DNA of 64,000 nt from Chimaeribacter arupi. GTDB taxonomy: Bacteria > Pseudomonadota > Gammaproteobacteria > Enterobacterales > Enterobacteriaceae. The translations under genes were made by a program, and so were the position numbers. Numbering within the stretch: position 1 is the first letter of the stretch; the number at the start of each line of letters is the position of its first letter. The DNA is taken from assembly GCF_002858805.1 (NCBI RefSeq), contig NZ_PJZI01000011.1, forward strand, positions 62,001 to 126,000, in the 5' to 3' direction. Below the pieces are notes generated by a model. The model saw only the letters and a list, made by a program, of their open reading frames with translations. It had not been told where the DNA came from and did not search any database. Below, piece after piece: positions 8,509 to 16,736 of this stretch.

Positions 8509-9366
8509 ATGTTTCACCATTCATCGAAGCTGCAATATCCGGTACGCGTAGAAAAGCCCGATCCTGAGTTTGCCATGCTGCTGCAACAGGCTATTGGCGG
8601 GGTGGAGGGGGAAATCCGCGTGGCGATGCAGTATTTCTTCCAGGCGATGGGTGCCCGTGGCGACGCCAGAATCAAAGATTTATTGATTTCGACAGCAACC
8701 GAGGAGTTAGCCCACATTGAAATGCTTGGCTACGCTGTCGCATTAAATCTTGAAGGCGCGCCGCTCTCTTATCAGGAAGCCTCAGCACAGGACCCGGTGG
8801 TTAACGCCATTCTGGGTGGCATGAACCCGCGCCATATCCTTTCTTCCGGGCTGTCAGCCATGCCGGTTAACGCCAATGGCGTTCCTTTTGATATGAGCCA
8901 TATCTATGCGTCAGGCAACGTGGCGGCTGACATGCTGGCCAACGTCACCGCTGAGGCCACCGGGCGGGTACTGGCGACCCGGCTGTATAACATGACGGAA
9001 GATAAAGGGATGAAGGATTTCCTCTCGTTCCTGATTGCCCGTGACACCATGCACCAGCAGCAGTGGCTGGCGGTGATTGAGGATATGGGCGGCATTGGCG
9101 CGTCATTGCCGATCCCGAACAGTTTCCCGCAGGAAGGGGAGGCCACCGAGCACTCTTACTACTGCCTGAATACCTCGCTGGACAAACCGCTGCCGGAAGG
9201 CCGTTGGAGCCAGGGGCCGTCTTACGATGGGCGTGGCCAGTTCACGGCCAAACAGGAACCGGAACTGCTGGGCGACGAGCCGCTGCTGGGCAATGCCCGG
9301 CCGGGTTCCGGCGCACAACAGGAGCAGATGAGCACCACCGGCCTGCCGCCGGACCAGCCGGTATAA
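8509..9366 (+). CDS. katN: Non-haem manganese catalase
   Basis: Di-manganese catalase, dismutating hydrogen peroxide to water and oxygen in the cytoplasm without haem. The 285-residue product has the expected ferritin-like four-helix fold. All five predicted metal ligands are present: Glu35 (EGEIRVAMQ), Glu66 and His69 (TEELAHIE), Glu149 (TAEATGRV) and His182 (RDTMHQQQ). The C-terminal tail (after about 245) is Pro/Gly/Gln-rich, as in KatN homologues. The start at 8509 follows a strong gaggagg; an upstream in-frame ATG at 8416 lacks homology. A terminator closes the gene at 9418. With OsmC, KatE and Tpx it gives the strain several independent peroxide routes. Confidence 0.93.
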   Translation: MFHHSSKLQYPVRVEKPDPEFAMLLQQAIGGVEGEIRVAMQYFFQAMGARGDARIKDLLISTATEELAHIEMLGYAVALNLEGAPLSYQEASAQDPVVNAILGGMNPRHILSSGLSAMPVNANGVPFDMSHIYASGNVAADMLANVTAEATGRVLATRLYNMTEDKGMKDFLSFLIARDTMHQQQWLAVIEDMGGIGASLPIPNSFPQEGEATEHSYYCLNTSLDKPLPEGRWSQGPSYDGRGQFTAKQEPELLGDEPLLGNARPGSGAQQEQMSTTGLPPDQPV

Positions 9367-9392
9367 GGCGGCGGTGTGCCGCTCCCGCCTCA

Positions 9393-9418
9393 GGCCGCGC
9401 GATAGCGTGGCCTTTTTT
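9393..9418 (+). terminator. Rho-independent terminator of katN
   Basis: Stem ggccgcgc/gcgtggcc (one mismatch) with a gata loop and six U residues, 26 bases after the katN stop. Confidence 0.8.
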
Positions 9419-9436
9419 ATTTCCGGCGTTTTGCCA

Positions 9437-9462
9437 TAAAAAAAACCGGCGCGAAGACCGGT
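9437..9462 (-). terminator. Orphan terminator on the minus strand
   Basis: Read on the minus strand, accgg/ccggt with an 8-base loop is followed by eight U residues. No recognised minus-strand gene lies upstream of it, apart from the uncertain 38-codon frame at 9490-9606. Confidence 0.5.
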
Positions 9463-9489
9463 CAGGTGGTTGCTATCATCATTTTATAA

Positions 9490-9606
9490 TTAGACGAGGC
9501 GCCGTAGCGCTGCGGCAGAATAGGCACTGTGCATGACAGCCTGATGACAAGCTGCAAAAAAGTGCGCATCACGTCTGGGCGGTGGGCTGTTTACGTCTTG
9601 TTGCAT
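9490..9606 (-). CDS. Possible 38-aa peptide (uncertain)
   Basis: A 38-codon frame (MQQDVNSPPPRRD... ending AALRRLV) ends 28 bases before a minus-strand terminator. That terminator is the only reason to consider the frame real: the ribosome site is poor (agaataag) and no family is recognised. It lies in the otherwise empty space between katN and osmC. Confidence 0.25.
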   Translation of the reverse strand: MQQDVNSPPPRRDAHFFAACHQAVMHSAYSAAALRRLV

Positions 9607-9767
9607 TCTTATTCTACCCGGCGCAGGGCGCGCCGGCCGCGGCATACCGGGCGCTGAACCGGGCAGGGGCCGCGCTTTTTTGCCGTGCTTCCGGTACAAA
9701 GGGGAAAATTAACTATACTTATCACCTGTATACACTTCATTTGCGTATCACACACCGGAGGATAACG

Positions 9768-10199
9768 ATGACGATTCATAAGAAAGGTCAGGCACACTGG
9801 GAAGGCGATATCAAACAGGGTAAGGGGCACATCTCCACGGAGAGCGGGGCGCTGAATCAGCAACCCTACGGCTTCAATACCCGTTTTGAAGGAAAAGCCG
9901 GGACCAATCCGGAAGAGCTGATCGGCGCAGCACACGCGGCCTGTTTCTCAATGGCGCTGTCACTGATGCTGGGGGAAGAGGGGTATACGCCAGAGAGCAT
10001 TGATACCACCGCAGACGTCTCCCTGGACAAAGTGGGCGGCGGCTATGCGATTACCAAAGTGGCGCTCAACAGCAACGTGACGCTGCCGGGGATTGAAAAA
10101 GAGACATTCGATAAAATCATCAACAAAGCCAAAGCGGGCTGCCCGGTTTCCCAGTTAATCAGCGCCGAGATTACGCTGGATTACCAACTGCAAAACTGA
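9768..10199 (+). CDS. osmC: Osmotically induced peroxiredoxin OsmC
   Basis: OsmC reduces organic hydroperoxides using a reactive cysteine pair. The 143-residue product matches E. coli OsmC over its full length (MTIHKKGQAHWEGDIK at the start, ITLDYQLQN at the end). The peroxidatic Cys59 (HAACFSMALS) and resolving Cys125 (KAGCPVSQ) are in place. The ATG at 9768 follows cggaggata; upstream in-frame codons are unconserved. In E. coli the gene is under RpoS and osmotic control, and its location beside katN fits a stationary-phase stress cluster. A strong hairpin lies immediately after the stop. Confidence 0.96.
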   Translation: MTIHKKGQAHWEGDIKQGKGHISTESGALNQQPYGFNTRFEGKAGTNPEELIGAAHAACFSMALSLMLGEEGYTPESIDTTADVSLDKVGGGYAITKVALNSNVTLPGIEKETFDKIINKAKAGCPVSQLISAEITLDYQLQN

Positions 10200-10209
10200 G
10201 TGGCGTGAA

Positions 10210-10228
10210 CCCCGCCCGCCGGGCGGGG
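10210..10228 (+). terminator. Hairpin between osmC and the converging 82-aa gene
   Basis: Perfect 8-base stem ccccgccc/gggcgggg with a 3-base loop, 10 bases after the osmC stop. The U-run is poor (tgttc), but the stem is very stable. Confidence 0.55.
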
Positions 10229-10262
10229 TGTTCAGCCGGCCCTATTCACGCCTTTCCCCGCG

Positions 10263-10511
10263 TTACCACGACGCCGTTAACTTATCGACAACCACCCGCC
10301 CCTGGGCATCATGCTGGGTAATCCGGCAATCTGCCGGGTAAGAGCGGCGCGTATTCAGCTTATCAAACACAGACACTTTCCCTTTCACAACGCCATGCCG
10401 ATCGGTTATCTGGTAGACCCGGATCTCTTCCTGGCCCTGGTTCGCCAGCCGGACATAATCAATTTGTTCAAGGGTATCGCTATCGGTTAATTGCAGGTGA
10501 TCTCTTAACAT
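10263..10511 (-). CDS. Hypothetical protein, 82 aa
   Basis: I do not recognise this protein. It is supported by an agaggtaa ribosome site 6 bases before its ATG and by convergent placement against osmC with a hairpin between. The product (MLRDHLQLTDSDTLEQIDYVRL...) is soluble and acidic-to-neutral, with predicted strands (EEIRVYQITD, VVKGKVSVFD, CRITQHDA) suggesting a small beta-rich fold. No signal peptide or metal motif is visible. Confidence 0.6.
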   Translation of the reverse strand: MLRDHLQLTDSDTLEQIDYVRLANQGQEEIRVYQITDRHGVVKGKVSVFDKLNTRRSYPADCRITQHDAQGRVVVDKLTASW

Positions 10512-10686
10512 TTTTATTACCTCTTGTTAGGTAGGGGGGGAGTATATGCCTGATATTTATGGTTTCAATCGAATATTTGATTTGATCAATCCGGCAGGCA
10601 GGCGTAAAGGCTTGGAAAGATAAAACTTGAAATTCAATGGGTTAAGAGTAAAGACTTAAAAAGCACCGGGCGGGGAAGGCGGGCAT

Positions 10687-10710
10687 AAAAAAACCGCCGG
10701 AGGGCGGTTT
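10687..10710 (-). terminator. Rho-independent terminator of the FIST chemoreceptor
   Basis: On the minus strand, aaaccgcc/ggcggttt with a 4-base loop runs into seven U residues, 14 bases after the stop at 10725. Confidence 0.85.
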
Positions 10711-10724
10711 TGGAAAGGTTATGC

Positions 10725-12692
10725 TTAGCTGGAAGCCAGTTTTTGCAGCAGGGTAAGTTGGGTGACGGCCTCATCCATGGCATCCATCCCTCCTGCCAGC
10801 GCTTTCAGCTGCCCCAGGTTAGCGGCAATGTCATTGCGTTCACGGCCGGTATCGGCACTCATGGCGGCAATCCGGTCGGCGGCGGAAATGCTCTGGTCCG
10901 CCATCCCCTGGGTGGTTTCCACCGTGGTGGTGGCCACGGAACGGATATGGGAGATGGTCACCACCGCCTCATTGATATGCTTGCGGGTGGCATCAGCCTG
11001 CTCTTTGGCAGACTGCGCCAGCCGCCGCACCTCGCCCGCCACTACCGCAAAGCCGCGTCCGGCCTCACCGGCACGGGCTGCCTCGACGGCCGCGTTCAGT
11101 GCCAACAGGTTGGTCTGGAACGCAATGGTACTGATGCCGCCGGTGATGGTGGTGATCCCGGCTGAGATCTGCTCGAGAGAGTCCAGCCCGCTCTCCAGCC
11201 GGCCTTGCGCCTCGCGGCTTGCAATTGCCGCATCACTGATGGCGCGGATGCTGCTTTCTGCCAGCGACAGTGTCTCGCTCTGGCTGACGGTGGCCTGCTC
11301 CAGTTGCGGCAGCGTGGTCATCAGCGGGGCCAGCCCATGCTGGTACTCCACCACCCGGCCAATCACTTTTGACTGGATCCCATGCAGCGCCTCCCAGCGG
11401 CGCAAGGCGCGCTGGGTATAGTGCGCCGCAAAGTTGGCGTACTCAATCGGGAAACGGGTCATGGCGTTGACCTGGTGATCGAAGAACACCAGCGCCGAGA
11501 GCGTCTGGTTGATCGGCACCCCGAGGATCTCACCAAAGCTTGAGAACCCGGCCGCCGGCACCCCCTCAAAGAAGCGTGCGCCGGGCAGCTCCGCGGTGTT
11601 GCCGACCCGCCGCAGGATGCAGTCATTCAGCAGCATGGCGGAAGGTTTGCCGTGCTGGGTGACAAACGCCTGCCAGTCGCGCCGGGTGGTGCCTTTGAAA
11701 TCCGTGGCCTTGAGCAGGTAGAGCCGGTCACCAAATTCCAGATCGCAGAAAAAGGTGAGATGGTCCGGCTGGAAGGTGGCAACTGAACGGATGAAGTATT
11801 CATTGTCGACCTTCACCGCAAAGGTCAGCCCGGTAAGCCGTTCGCTGACCTGGTGCGGCGCACAGCGCAGGTAGTTCGCCAATGCCTCAAGGATCGGTTG
11901 CGGGCGGCCGTTGGCATCAAACACCGACGTCAGGGTGCGGGCTACCGGGTCCGCCTGGGCCACCAGCCAGCTTTGCGCGGTCGGCTCAAAGTTCTGGCTT
12001 TTGAACGGCGCAAAGGATTTCCCCTCGGCCATCTCGCAGAACACAATCACCGCTTTGCCCTGCAACACCGCGTCACCGGTGCCGATATAGGTGCCGTCAA
12101 ACTCCAGCGAGCCACCGGCCGAACCGCCGATCGCCAGGCACGGGAAACGGCCGGACGCGTACCAGGCCTGCATCAGGAAGCCTTCCGAAGCGGAGAGGCC
12201 GTCGCAATACACCATCGCGAACGTCCGGTCAGCCGAGAGCGGCATACTGACGCGCAACCGATCCAGCTCGCCACGGATGGCCGCGACCCGTTGCTGGGCA
12301 GACATCCCGGCACGCACCTGTAAATCCACCACATGCACTTCATGGCGGGTAATCAGGCTTTGCGGCAGCCAGAGCCAGCTGCCCTGGCGGCTGTTCTGGT
12401 CACAATAGGTGGAGCCTTGCGCCTGGTTGCCGAGCGCCCCGTAAGAGGAGAGGGCCAGCACAGTGCGGTTGGCGGAGGCCAGGCGTTGCCAGGCCGCATT
12501 GACGCGGTGGAAATCCGCGCCGGGTGGCGTAAATGCCATTAACAGGCCGCCTTTATTCGGCAGGCCCAACGCACTGAGTGAGGCGGGTAACGCGCCGCAA
12601 TCAAAAACACCGCTGGCCGGCCGGCTGCGCCCGAAGGGCAGCATTGAGCCAAAAAAATCAGAGCGGGTGCGGGGTGTCGGCATAATGCCCAT
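10725..12692 (-). CDS. Soluble FIST-domain methyl-accepting chemotaxis protein
   Basis: A cytoplasmic chemoreceptor of 655 residues. The first ~400 residues fit a FIST_N/FIST_C sensor ([19 protein letters not shown] near 75-95, [15 protein letters not shown] near 160, FIRSVATF and [11 protein letters not shown] further on), a module proposed to bind small ligands such as amino acids. The last ~190 residues are an MCP signalling coiled coil with the conserved CheA/CheW-contact hairpin [18 protein letters not shown] then [14 protein letters not shown] (about 529-560). No transmembrane helix, HAMP domain or C-terminal CheR-tethering pentapeptide is present, so it should sit in a cytoplasmic array. 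Start at 12692 follows aggtaacacc. No che or flagellar gene is nearby. Confidence 0.88.
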   Translation of the reverse strand: MGIMPTPRTRSDFFGSMLPFGRSRPASGVFDCGALPASLSALGLPNKGGLLMAFTPPGADFHRVNAAWQRLASANRTVLALSSYGALGNQAQGSTYCDQNSRQGSWLWLPQSLITRHEVHVVDLQVRAGMSAQQRVAAIRGELDRLRVSMPLSADRTFAMVYCDGLSASEGFLMQAWYASGRFPCLAIGGSAGGSLEFDGTYIGTGDAVLQGKAVIVFCEMAEGKSFAPFKSQNFEPTAQSWLVAQADPVARTLTSVFDANGRPQPILEALANYLRCAPHQVSERLTGLTFAVKVDNEYFIRSVATFQPDHLTFFCDLEFGDRLYLLKATDFKGTTRRDWQAFVTQHGKPSAMLLNDCILRRVGNTAELPGARFFEGVPAAGFSSFGEILGVPINQTLSALVFFDHQVNAMTRFPIEYANFAAHYTQRALRRWEALHGIQSKVIGRVVEYQHGLAPLMTTLPQLEQATVSQSETLSLAESSIRAISDAAIASREAQGRLESGLDSLEQISAGITTITGGISTIAFQTNLLALNAAVEAARAGEAGRGFAVVAGEVRRLAQSAKEQADATRKHINEAVVTISHIRSVATTTVETTQGMADQSISAADRIAAMSADTGRERNDIAANLGQLKALAGGMDAMDEAVTQLTLLQKLASS

Positions 12693-13031
12693 GGTGTTAC
12701 CTATTTTTAGTAAAGCGCAAAAAAAGAGAGCAAATCCTTACCGAATACAGTGTCTGTCTCTCGGGATACCCGTAAAGCCGGCGGCGCCTTGCGGACACAA
12801 ACGCATCCTTTCTTCGCCGGCAATACGTACTCGTCATGGCGTCATCCTTACAGGTGACAACAGGGGTATCGGCGAAATAGTTCAGTAACGTGAGTAAAAT
12901 CTGCGTCGGCAGGCGATTTATTTTCGTATGTTAAGTGTTTGTTTAGAAAGCTTTGCACGCTGGCAGGGGAATTTGGATTAAGGGCCAAAAGCGGAGGAAT
13001 ATTTCAGCAGGCTCGCCACGTTTTTCAGGCG

Positions 13032-13099
13032 AAAAAAAGCCCACAACGGAGAGCGGGCGTAGGGATAGTACCGATCATTACTGTGGATCTGCGCCCACC
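13032..13099 (-). ncRNA. Weak small-RNA candidate (about 68 nt)
   Basis: A minus-strand terminator (gcgggc/gcccac, one mismatch, then seven U) at 13032-13058 lies downstream of a poor promoter (ttccaa at 13134-13129, 17-base spacer, tactat at 13111-13106). A gtgg/ccac hairpin would sit near the 5' end. It may instead be read-through processing of the RNA at 13149-13237. Confidence 0.25.
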
Positions 13100-13148
13100 C
13101 CATTGATAGTAGTCAGCTTACCCTGAGATTGGAACTGGTAGAAATCTC

Positions 13149-13237
13149 AAAAAAAAGCCCGCCACCAGGGCGGGCCGGAACGTTATCCGCTACAAGAGGC
13201 TCCTATAGCGTGATTATCAAAAGGGGGTAATAATCAC
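13149..13237 (-). ncRNA. Candidate Hfq-type small RNA (about 89 nt)
   Basis: Minus-strand promoter ttgatt (13271-13266), 16-base spacer, tattat (13249-13244) predicts a start at 13237. The predicted RNA opens exactly on a perfect 8-base hairpin gtgattat/ataatcac (13237-13230 with 13217-13210), whose 12-base loop contains accccc. It continues with a gcta/tagc hairpin and ends in a 7-base GC terminator (gcccgcc/ggcgggc) followed by eight U. Promoter, 5' stem and terminator agree in position. It matches none of the enterobacterial sRNAs I can recall, and there is no open frame in it. Confidence 0.55.
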
Positions 13238-13243
13238 TGCGAA

Positions 13244-13271
13244 ATAATAACGCATGTCATTTTTAAATCAA
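13244..13271 (-). promoter_or_regulatory. Predicted sigma70 promoter of the 13149-13237 RNA
   Basis: ttgatt (4/6 to consensus), 16-base spacer and tattat (5/6) on the minus strand. The base 7 downstream of the -10 is the first base of the 5' hairpin. Confidence 0.5.
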
Positions 13272-13359
13272 TAACCTTTTGAAAATAAAAGTCTTTTAGG
13301 AAAATTCCGGCTTTTTTTTGCCCTTTCCGGCCAAAAATCGGCTGACCGGGCAGAAATAA

Positions 13360-13386
13360 AAGTAAAAACCCGCTCATCGGCGGGTT
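13360..13386 (-). terminator. Additional minus-strand terminator
   Basis: Stem aacccgc/gcgggtt with a 6-base loop and a U-rich tail (tttttactttta) on the minus strand. It lies about 170 bases past the dsbB terminator; what transcript it ends is unclear. Confidence 0.5.
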
Positions 13387-13554
13387 ATTGTTTTTATAGT
13401 ACTGCTTTTTTTAAAACCTGGTGTGGTGCAGACATCGCGTGTTCTGGTTGTCTGGCACTACAATCGCATATTGCCCGGTGGGGCGTAAATCGGTTCACGC
13501 TATTGATTTAATAGGCTGAGTGAATCAGCGCCCCGCAGGGCGAAAAACAGCCGT

Positions 13555-13582
13555 AACAAAAACGGCACCCATAGGGTGCCGT
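13555..13582 (-). terminator. Rho-independent terminator of dsbB
   Basis: Perfect 9-base stem acggcaccc/gggtgccgt with a 3-base loop, followed on the minus strand by uuuuuguu, 20 bases after the dsbB stop. Confidence 0.85.
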
Positions 13583-13602
13583 CATTGTGCTGTTTTTGGG
13601 GC

Positions 13603-14133
13603 TTAGCGGCCAAAAAGGTCACGTTTACGCGGCCGGAAGAACTGGGCCAGCAGCACCAGCAGCGCGACCAGCAGGTAGCCCGCCGAAATGACCACCAGCC
13701 ATTGCGGCATACCGAGTGACAAAAATTCCCACTGTTTCTCCGCGCAGTCGCCGGTGGCGACAAACATGCCCGGCACCCATTTGTCCAGCGGCAGCCAGCT
13801 GGGGAAGCGGGCGGCAAAATCACAGGTGGTGAACGGGGAAGGGTGCAGCTGGATCATCGTATGCTCCCAGGAGAGGCGCAGCCCTTCCCAGGCGCTGTAA
13901 ATCCAGCCGAGCAGCGCCACATAACGCAACGGCGTGGCCGGGGCCAGCGCACCCACCACCCCGGCGAAGAAAACCCCCAGCAGGGCGCAGCGCTCATAAA
14001 TGCACATGACGCAGGGTTTCAGCAGCATCACATGCTGAAAATAGAGCGCGGCCAGCTCCAGGGCCAACGCCGTCAGTGCCAGCAGTAACCAGGCACCGCG
14101 CCCGCGTGAGCATTGGTTAAGAAATTGCAACAT
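13603..14133 (-). CDS. dsbB: Disulfide bond formation protein DsbB
   Basis: DsbB reoxidises periplasmic DsbA and passes electrons to ubiquinone or menaquinone from the inner membrane. The 176-residue product has four hydrophobic helices. Both redox pairs are at the standard positions: Cys41-Cys44 ([11 protein letters not shown]) and Cys104-Cys130 (TTCDF and GDCAEK). The C-terminus KRDLFGR is typical. In E. coli nhaB lies just upstream in the same direction, but here dsbB's start faces fadR directly across 280 bases, so nhaB is absent from this place. Confidence 0.96.
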   Translation of the reverse strand: MLQFLNQCSRGRGAWLLLALTALALELAALYFQHVMLLKPCVMCIYERCALLGVFFAGVVGALAPATPLRYVALLGWIYSAWEGLRLSWEHTMIQLHPSPFTTCDFAARFPSWLPLDKWVPGMFVATGDCAEKQWEFLSLGMPQWLVVISAGYLLVALLVLLAQFFRPRKRDLFGR

Positions 14134-14414
14134 ATCGAGTTTATCCCTGCAGTAAATGCCTGAGCGGCAGTGTAAACCAATTCAGCGGCGCTGCCAGCTA
14201 CCGCAAAGCAAATATGCGTAAAAAGCGGGGGGACATAGCCGTGCGGGAGGGGCAGGAGGGCGCGCCACGGAAAGCGGGGCTGGCCGCACAAAATCGGGCA
14301 ATGGCTGCGCAGGTTACCTGAATGTTAGCTTTTGGTGCTATAACCTGCTAAAGACGTCTGGTATGATGAGCTGAATTTTATGGCTTACATTCGTCGCTAC
14401 GGAACGTTAAACAC

Positions 14415-15137
14415 ATGGTTATTAAGGCGCAAAGTCCTGCCGGTTTCGCGGAAGAGTACATTATCGAAAGTATCTGGAATAATCGCTTCCCCCCTGGCTC
14501 TATTTTGCCCGCGGAGCGTGAGTTATCAGAGTTGATCGGGGTGACCCGCACCACGCTGCGTGAAGTTCTGCAACGCCTGGCCCGTGATGGCTGGCTGACC
14601 ATTCAGCACGGCAAACCGACCAGGGTCAATAATTTCTGGGAAACCTCCGGGCTGAACATCCTTGAGACGCTGGCACGGCTGGATCATGACAGCGTGCCGC
14701 AACTGATTGATAACCTGCTGGCGGTGCGCACCAATATCGCCTCGATCTTTATCCGCACCGCCGTGCGCCAGCACCCGGAAAAGACGCTGGAGATCCTGGC
14801 GCAGGCCGGTCACGTTGATGACCACGCTGACGCCTTCAGCGAGCTGGATTACGGCATCTTCCGCGGGCTGGCTTTTGCCTCCGGCAACCCGATTTACGGC
14901 CTGATCCTGAACGGGCTGCGCGGGCTGTATATGCGGGTCGGCCGTTACTACTTCTCCAACCCGGATGCGCGCAAACTGGCGCTGGCGTTTTATGCCCGGC
15001 TGGCCGAGCTGAGCCAGGACAAACTCTACGATCAGGTGATGGAGTGTGTGCGTAACTACGGCAAAGAGAGCGGGGCGATCTGGCACAGTATGCAGGGCAC
15101 CATGCCAAGCACGCTGACCACCGAAACCCGCCGCTGA
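14415..15137 (+). CDS. fadR: Fatty acid metabolism regulator FadR
   Basis: GntR-family regulator that represses beta-oxidation genes and activates fabA/fabB, releasing DNA when it binds long-chain acyl-CoA. The 240-residue product starts [22 protein letters not shown], as in E. coli. The N-terminal winged helix-turn-helix (about 8-75) includes [20 protein letters not shown]. The C-terminal all-alpha acyl-CoA domain includes RTAVRQHP and [15 protein letters not shown]. It is divergent from dsbB and convergent with spoVR, separated from the latter by a shared terminator. Confidence 0.97.
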   Translation: MVIKAQSPAGFAEEYIIESIWNNRFPPGSILPAERELSELIGVTRTTLREVLQRLARDGWLTIQHGKPTRVNNFWETSGLNILETLARLDHDSVPQLIDNLLAVRTNIASIFIRTAVRQHPEKTLEILAQAGHVDDHADAFSELDYGIFRGLAFASGNPIYGLILNGLRGLYMRVGRYYFSNPDARKLALAFYARLAELSQDKLYDQVMECVRNYGKESGAIWHSMQGTMPSTLTTETRR

Positions 15138-15159
15138 GCCGCCAGGCAAACAGCGCAGC

Positions 15160-15188
15160 AAAAAGGCACCCCCAGGGTGCCTTTTTTT
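15160..15188. terminator. Bidirectional terminator between fadR and ycgB
   Basis: Stem aaaaaggcacc/ggtgccttttt with flanking A and U runs on both strands. It serves fadR on the plus strand and ycgB on the minus strand. Confidence 0.9.
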
Positions 15189-15206
15189 ATGCCGCGCGCA
15201 GCCGGC

Positions 15207-16736
15207 TCACAGCGGTGTGGTGCGTGCCGGGCAGCGCTCCAGCAATTCGATGCTGCCGTCTTCGCTTTTCTGCTCCATATAGACATCAAAGCCCCACAGG
15301 CGATGGATATGTTTCATCACCTCGCGGCGGCTCTTGTCCAGCGGCGCGCGCTCATGCGGGATGTAACGCAGCGTCAGCGAGCGGTCACCGCGCAGGTCAA
15401 CGTTCCAGACCTGGATGTTCGGCTCGTGGTTGCTGAGGTTGTACTGCGCCGACAGCTCCTGGCGGATGGCGCGGTAGCCCTCTTCGTTGTGGATCGCCGA
15501 GATCTCCAGGAAGTTGTTGTGGTCATCATCCAGCACGGTGAACAGGCGGAAATCACGCATCACTTTTGGCGACAGGAACTGGCTGATAAAGCTCTCGTCC
15601 TTGAAGTCACGCATCGCAAAATGCAGCGTGTCGAGCCAGTCAGACCCGGCGATGTCCGGGAACCAGTAGCGGTCTTCCTCGGTGGGGTTCTGGCAGATCC
15701 GCTTGATGTCCTGGAACATCGCGAAGCCCAGTGCATAAGGGTTGATGCCGCTGTAATAAGGGCTGTTGTAGGGCGGCTGGTAGACCACGTTGGTGTGGCT
15801 GTGCAGGAACTCCAGCATAAAGCGCTCCGTCACCAGCCCCTCGTCATACATGTGGTTAAGGATGGTGTAGTGCCAGAAAGTCGCCCAGCCTTCGTTCATC
15901 ACCTGTGTCTGTTTCTGCGGGTAGAAATACTGGCTGATTTTACGCACGATGCGCAGCACCTCACGCTGCCACGGCTCCAGCAGCGGCGCATTCTTCTCCA
16001 TAAAGTAGAGTAAATTCTCCTGCGGCTCGGCCGGGAAGCGGCGCGCCACTTCCGGCACTTCCTCACGCTCACGGCGCGGCAGGGTTTTCCACAGTGAATT
16101 CACCTGGCTTTGCAGGTACTCCTCACGGCTTTTCTGCCGGGCACGCTCCTCCTGCAGGGAGACTTTCTGCGGCCGTTTGTAGCGGTCAACGCCGTAGTTC
16201 ATCAGCGCGTGGCAGGAGTCGAGCAGCTTCTCCACCTCCACCGCGCCGTAACGCTCCTCGCACTCACTGATGTAGTGGCGGGCAAACAGCAGGTAATCAA
16301 CAATGGAACCGGCATCGGTCCAGCTGCGGAACAGGTAGTTGTTCTTGAAGAAGGAGTTGTGGCCGTAGCAGGCGTGGGCCATCACCAGCGCCTGCATGGT
16401 CATGGTGTTCTCTTCCATCAGGTAAGCGATGCACGGATCGGAGTTAATCACGATCTCATACGCCAGCCCCTGCTGGCCATGTTTGTAGCGCTGTTCTGTC
16501 TCGATGAATTTTTTGCCGAACGACCAGTGGGTATAGTTGATCGGCATCCCGATGCTGGAGTAGGCGTCCATCATCTGCTCAGAGGTAATCACCTCAATCT
16601 GATGCGGGTAGGTATCCAGCCGGTAATGTTTGGCTACCCGGTCAATCTGCTCGAGATAAGTCTGGAGCAGTTCAAACGTCCAGTCCGGGCCATCACTCAG
16701 GCGTTCCTGCTTAATCTGCTCTTGCGTCATAGTCAT
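15207..16736 (-). CDS. ycgB: SpoVR family protein YcgB
   Basis: A large (509-residue) cytoplasmic protein of the SpoVR family. The family is genetically tied to the YeaG kinase and YeaH in general-stress and stationary-phase physiology; its biochemistry is unknown. Conserved text is abundant: YPHQIEVITSEQMMDAYSS, MAHACYGHNSFFKNNYLF (with possible metal ligands His and Glu) and NEGWATFWHY. The C-terminus is slightly extended (CPARTTPL). The start follows gagggtgcgctgatgac-type text with an in-frame second ATG (MTM). The partner genes yeaG and yeaH lie in this same window at 36.6-39.9 kb. Confidence 0.95.
   Translation of the reverse strand: MTMTQEQIKQERLSDGPDWTFELLQTYLEQIDRVAKHYRLDTYPHQIEVITSEQMMDAYSSIGMPINYTHWSFGKKFIETEQRYKHGQQGLAYEIVINSDPCIAYLMEENTMTMQALVMAHACYGHNSFFKNNYLFRSWTDAGSIVDYLLFARHYISECEERYGAVEVEKLLDSCHALMNYGVDRYKRPQKVSLQEERARQKSREEYLQSQVNSLWKTLPRREREEVPEVARRFPAEPQENLLYFMEKNAPLLEPWQREVLRIVRKISQYFYPQKQTQVMNEGWATFWHYTILNHMYDEGLVTERFMLEFLHSHTNVVYQPPYNSPYYSGINPYALGFAMFQDIKRICQNPTEEDRYWFPDIAGSDWLDTLHFAMRDFKDESFISQFLSPKVMRDFRLFTVLDDDHNNFLEISAIHNEEGYRAIRQELSAQYNLSNHEPNIQVWNVDLRGDRSLTLRYIPHERAPLDKSRREVMKHIHRLWGFDVYMEQKSEDGSIELLERCPARTTPL

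Larger units (their letters stand above)
12693..13554. other. Gene-free region with a row of minus-strand terminators
   Basis: About 860 bases without a supportable protein gene. Three minus-strand intrinsic terminators occur (13032-13058, 13149-13175, 13360-13386), the second belonging to a strong small-RNA candidate. The AT-rich part 13200-13320 carries its promoter. The remainder upstream of the chemoreceptor (12700-13020) presumably holds that gene's promoter, but no clear sigma28 site was found. Confidence 0.6.

Noticed and set aside
12840-12890. gccgatac as a sigma28 -10 for the FIST chemoreceptor
   Set aside because: The required TAAA-type -35 at the right spacing is missing.
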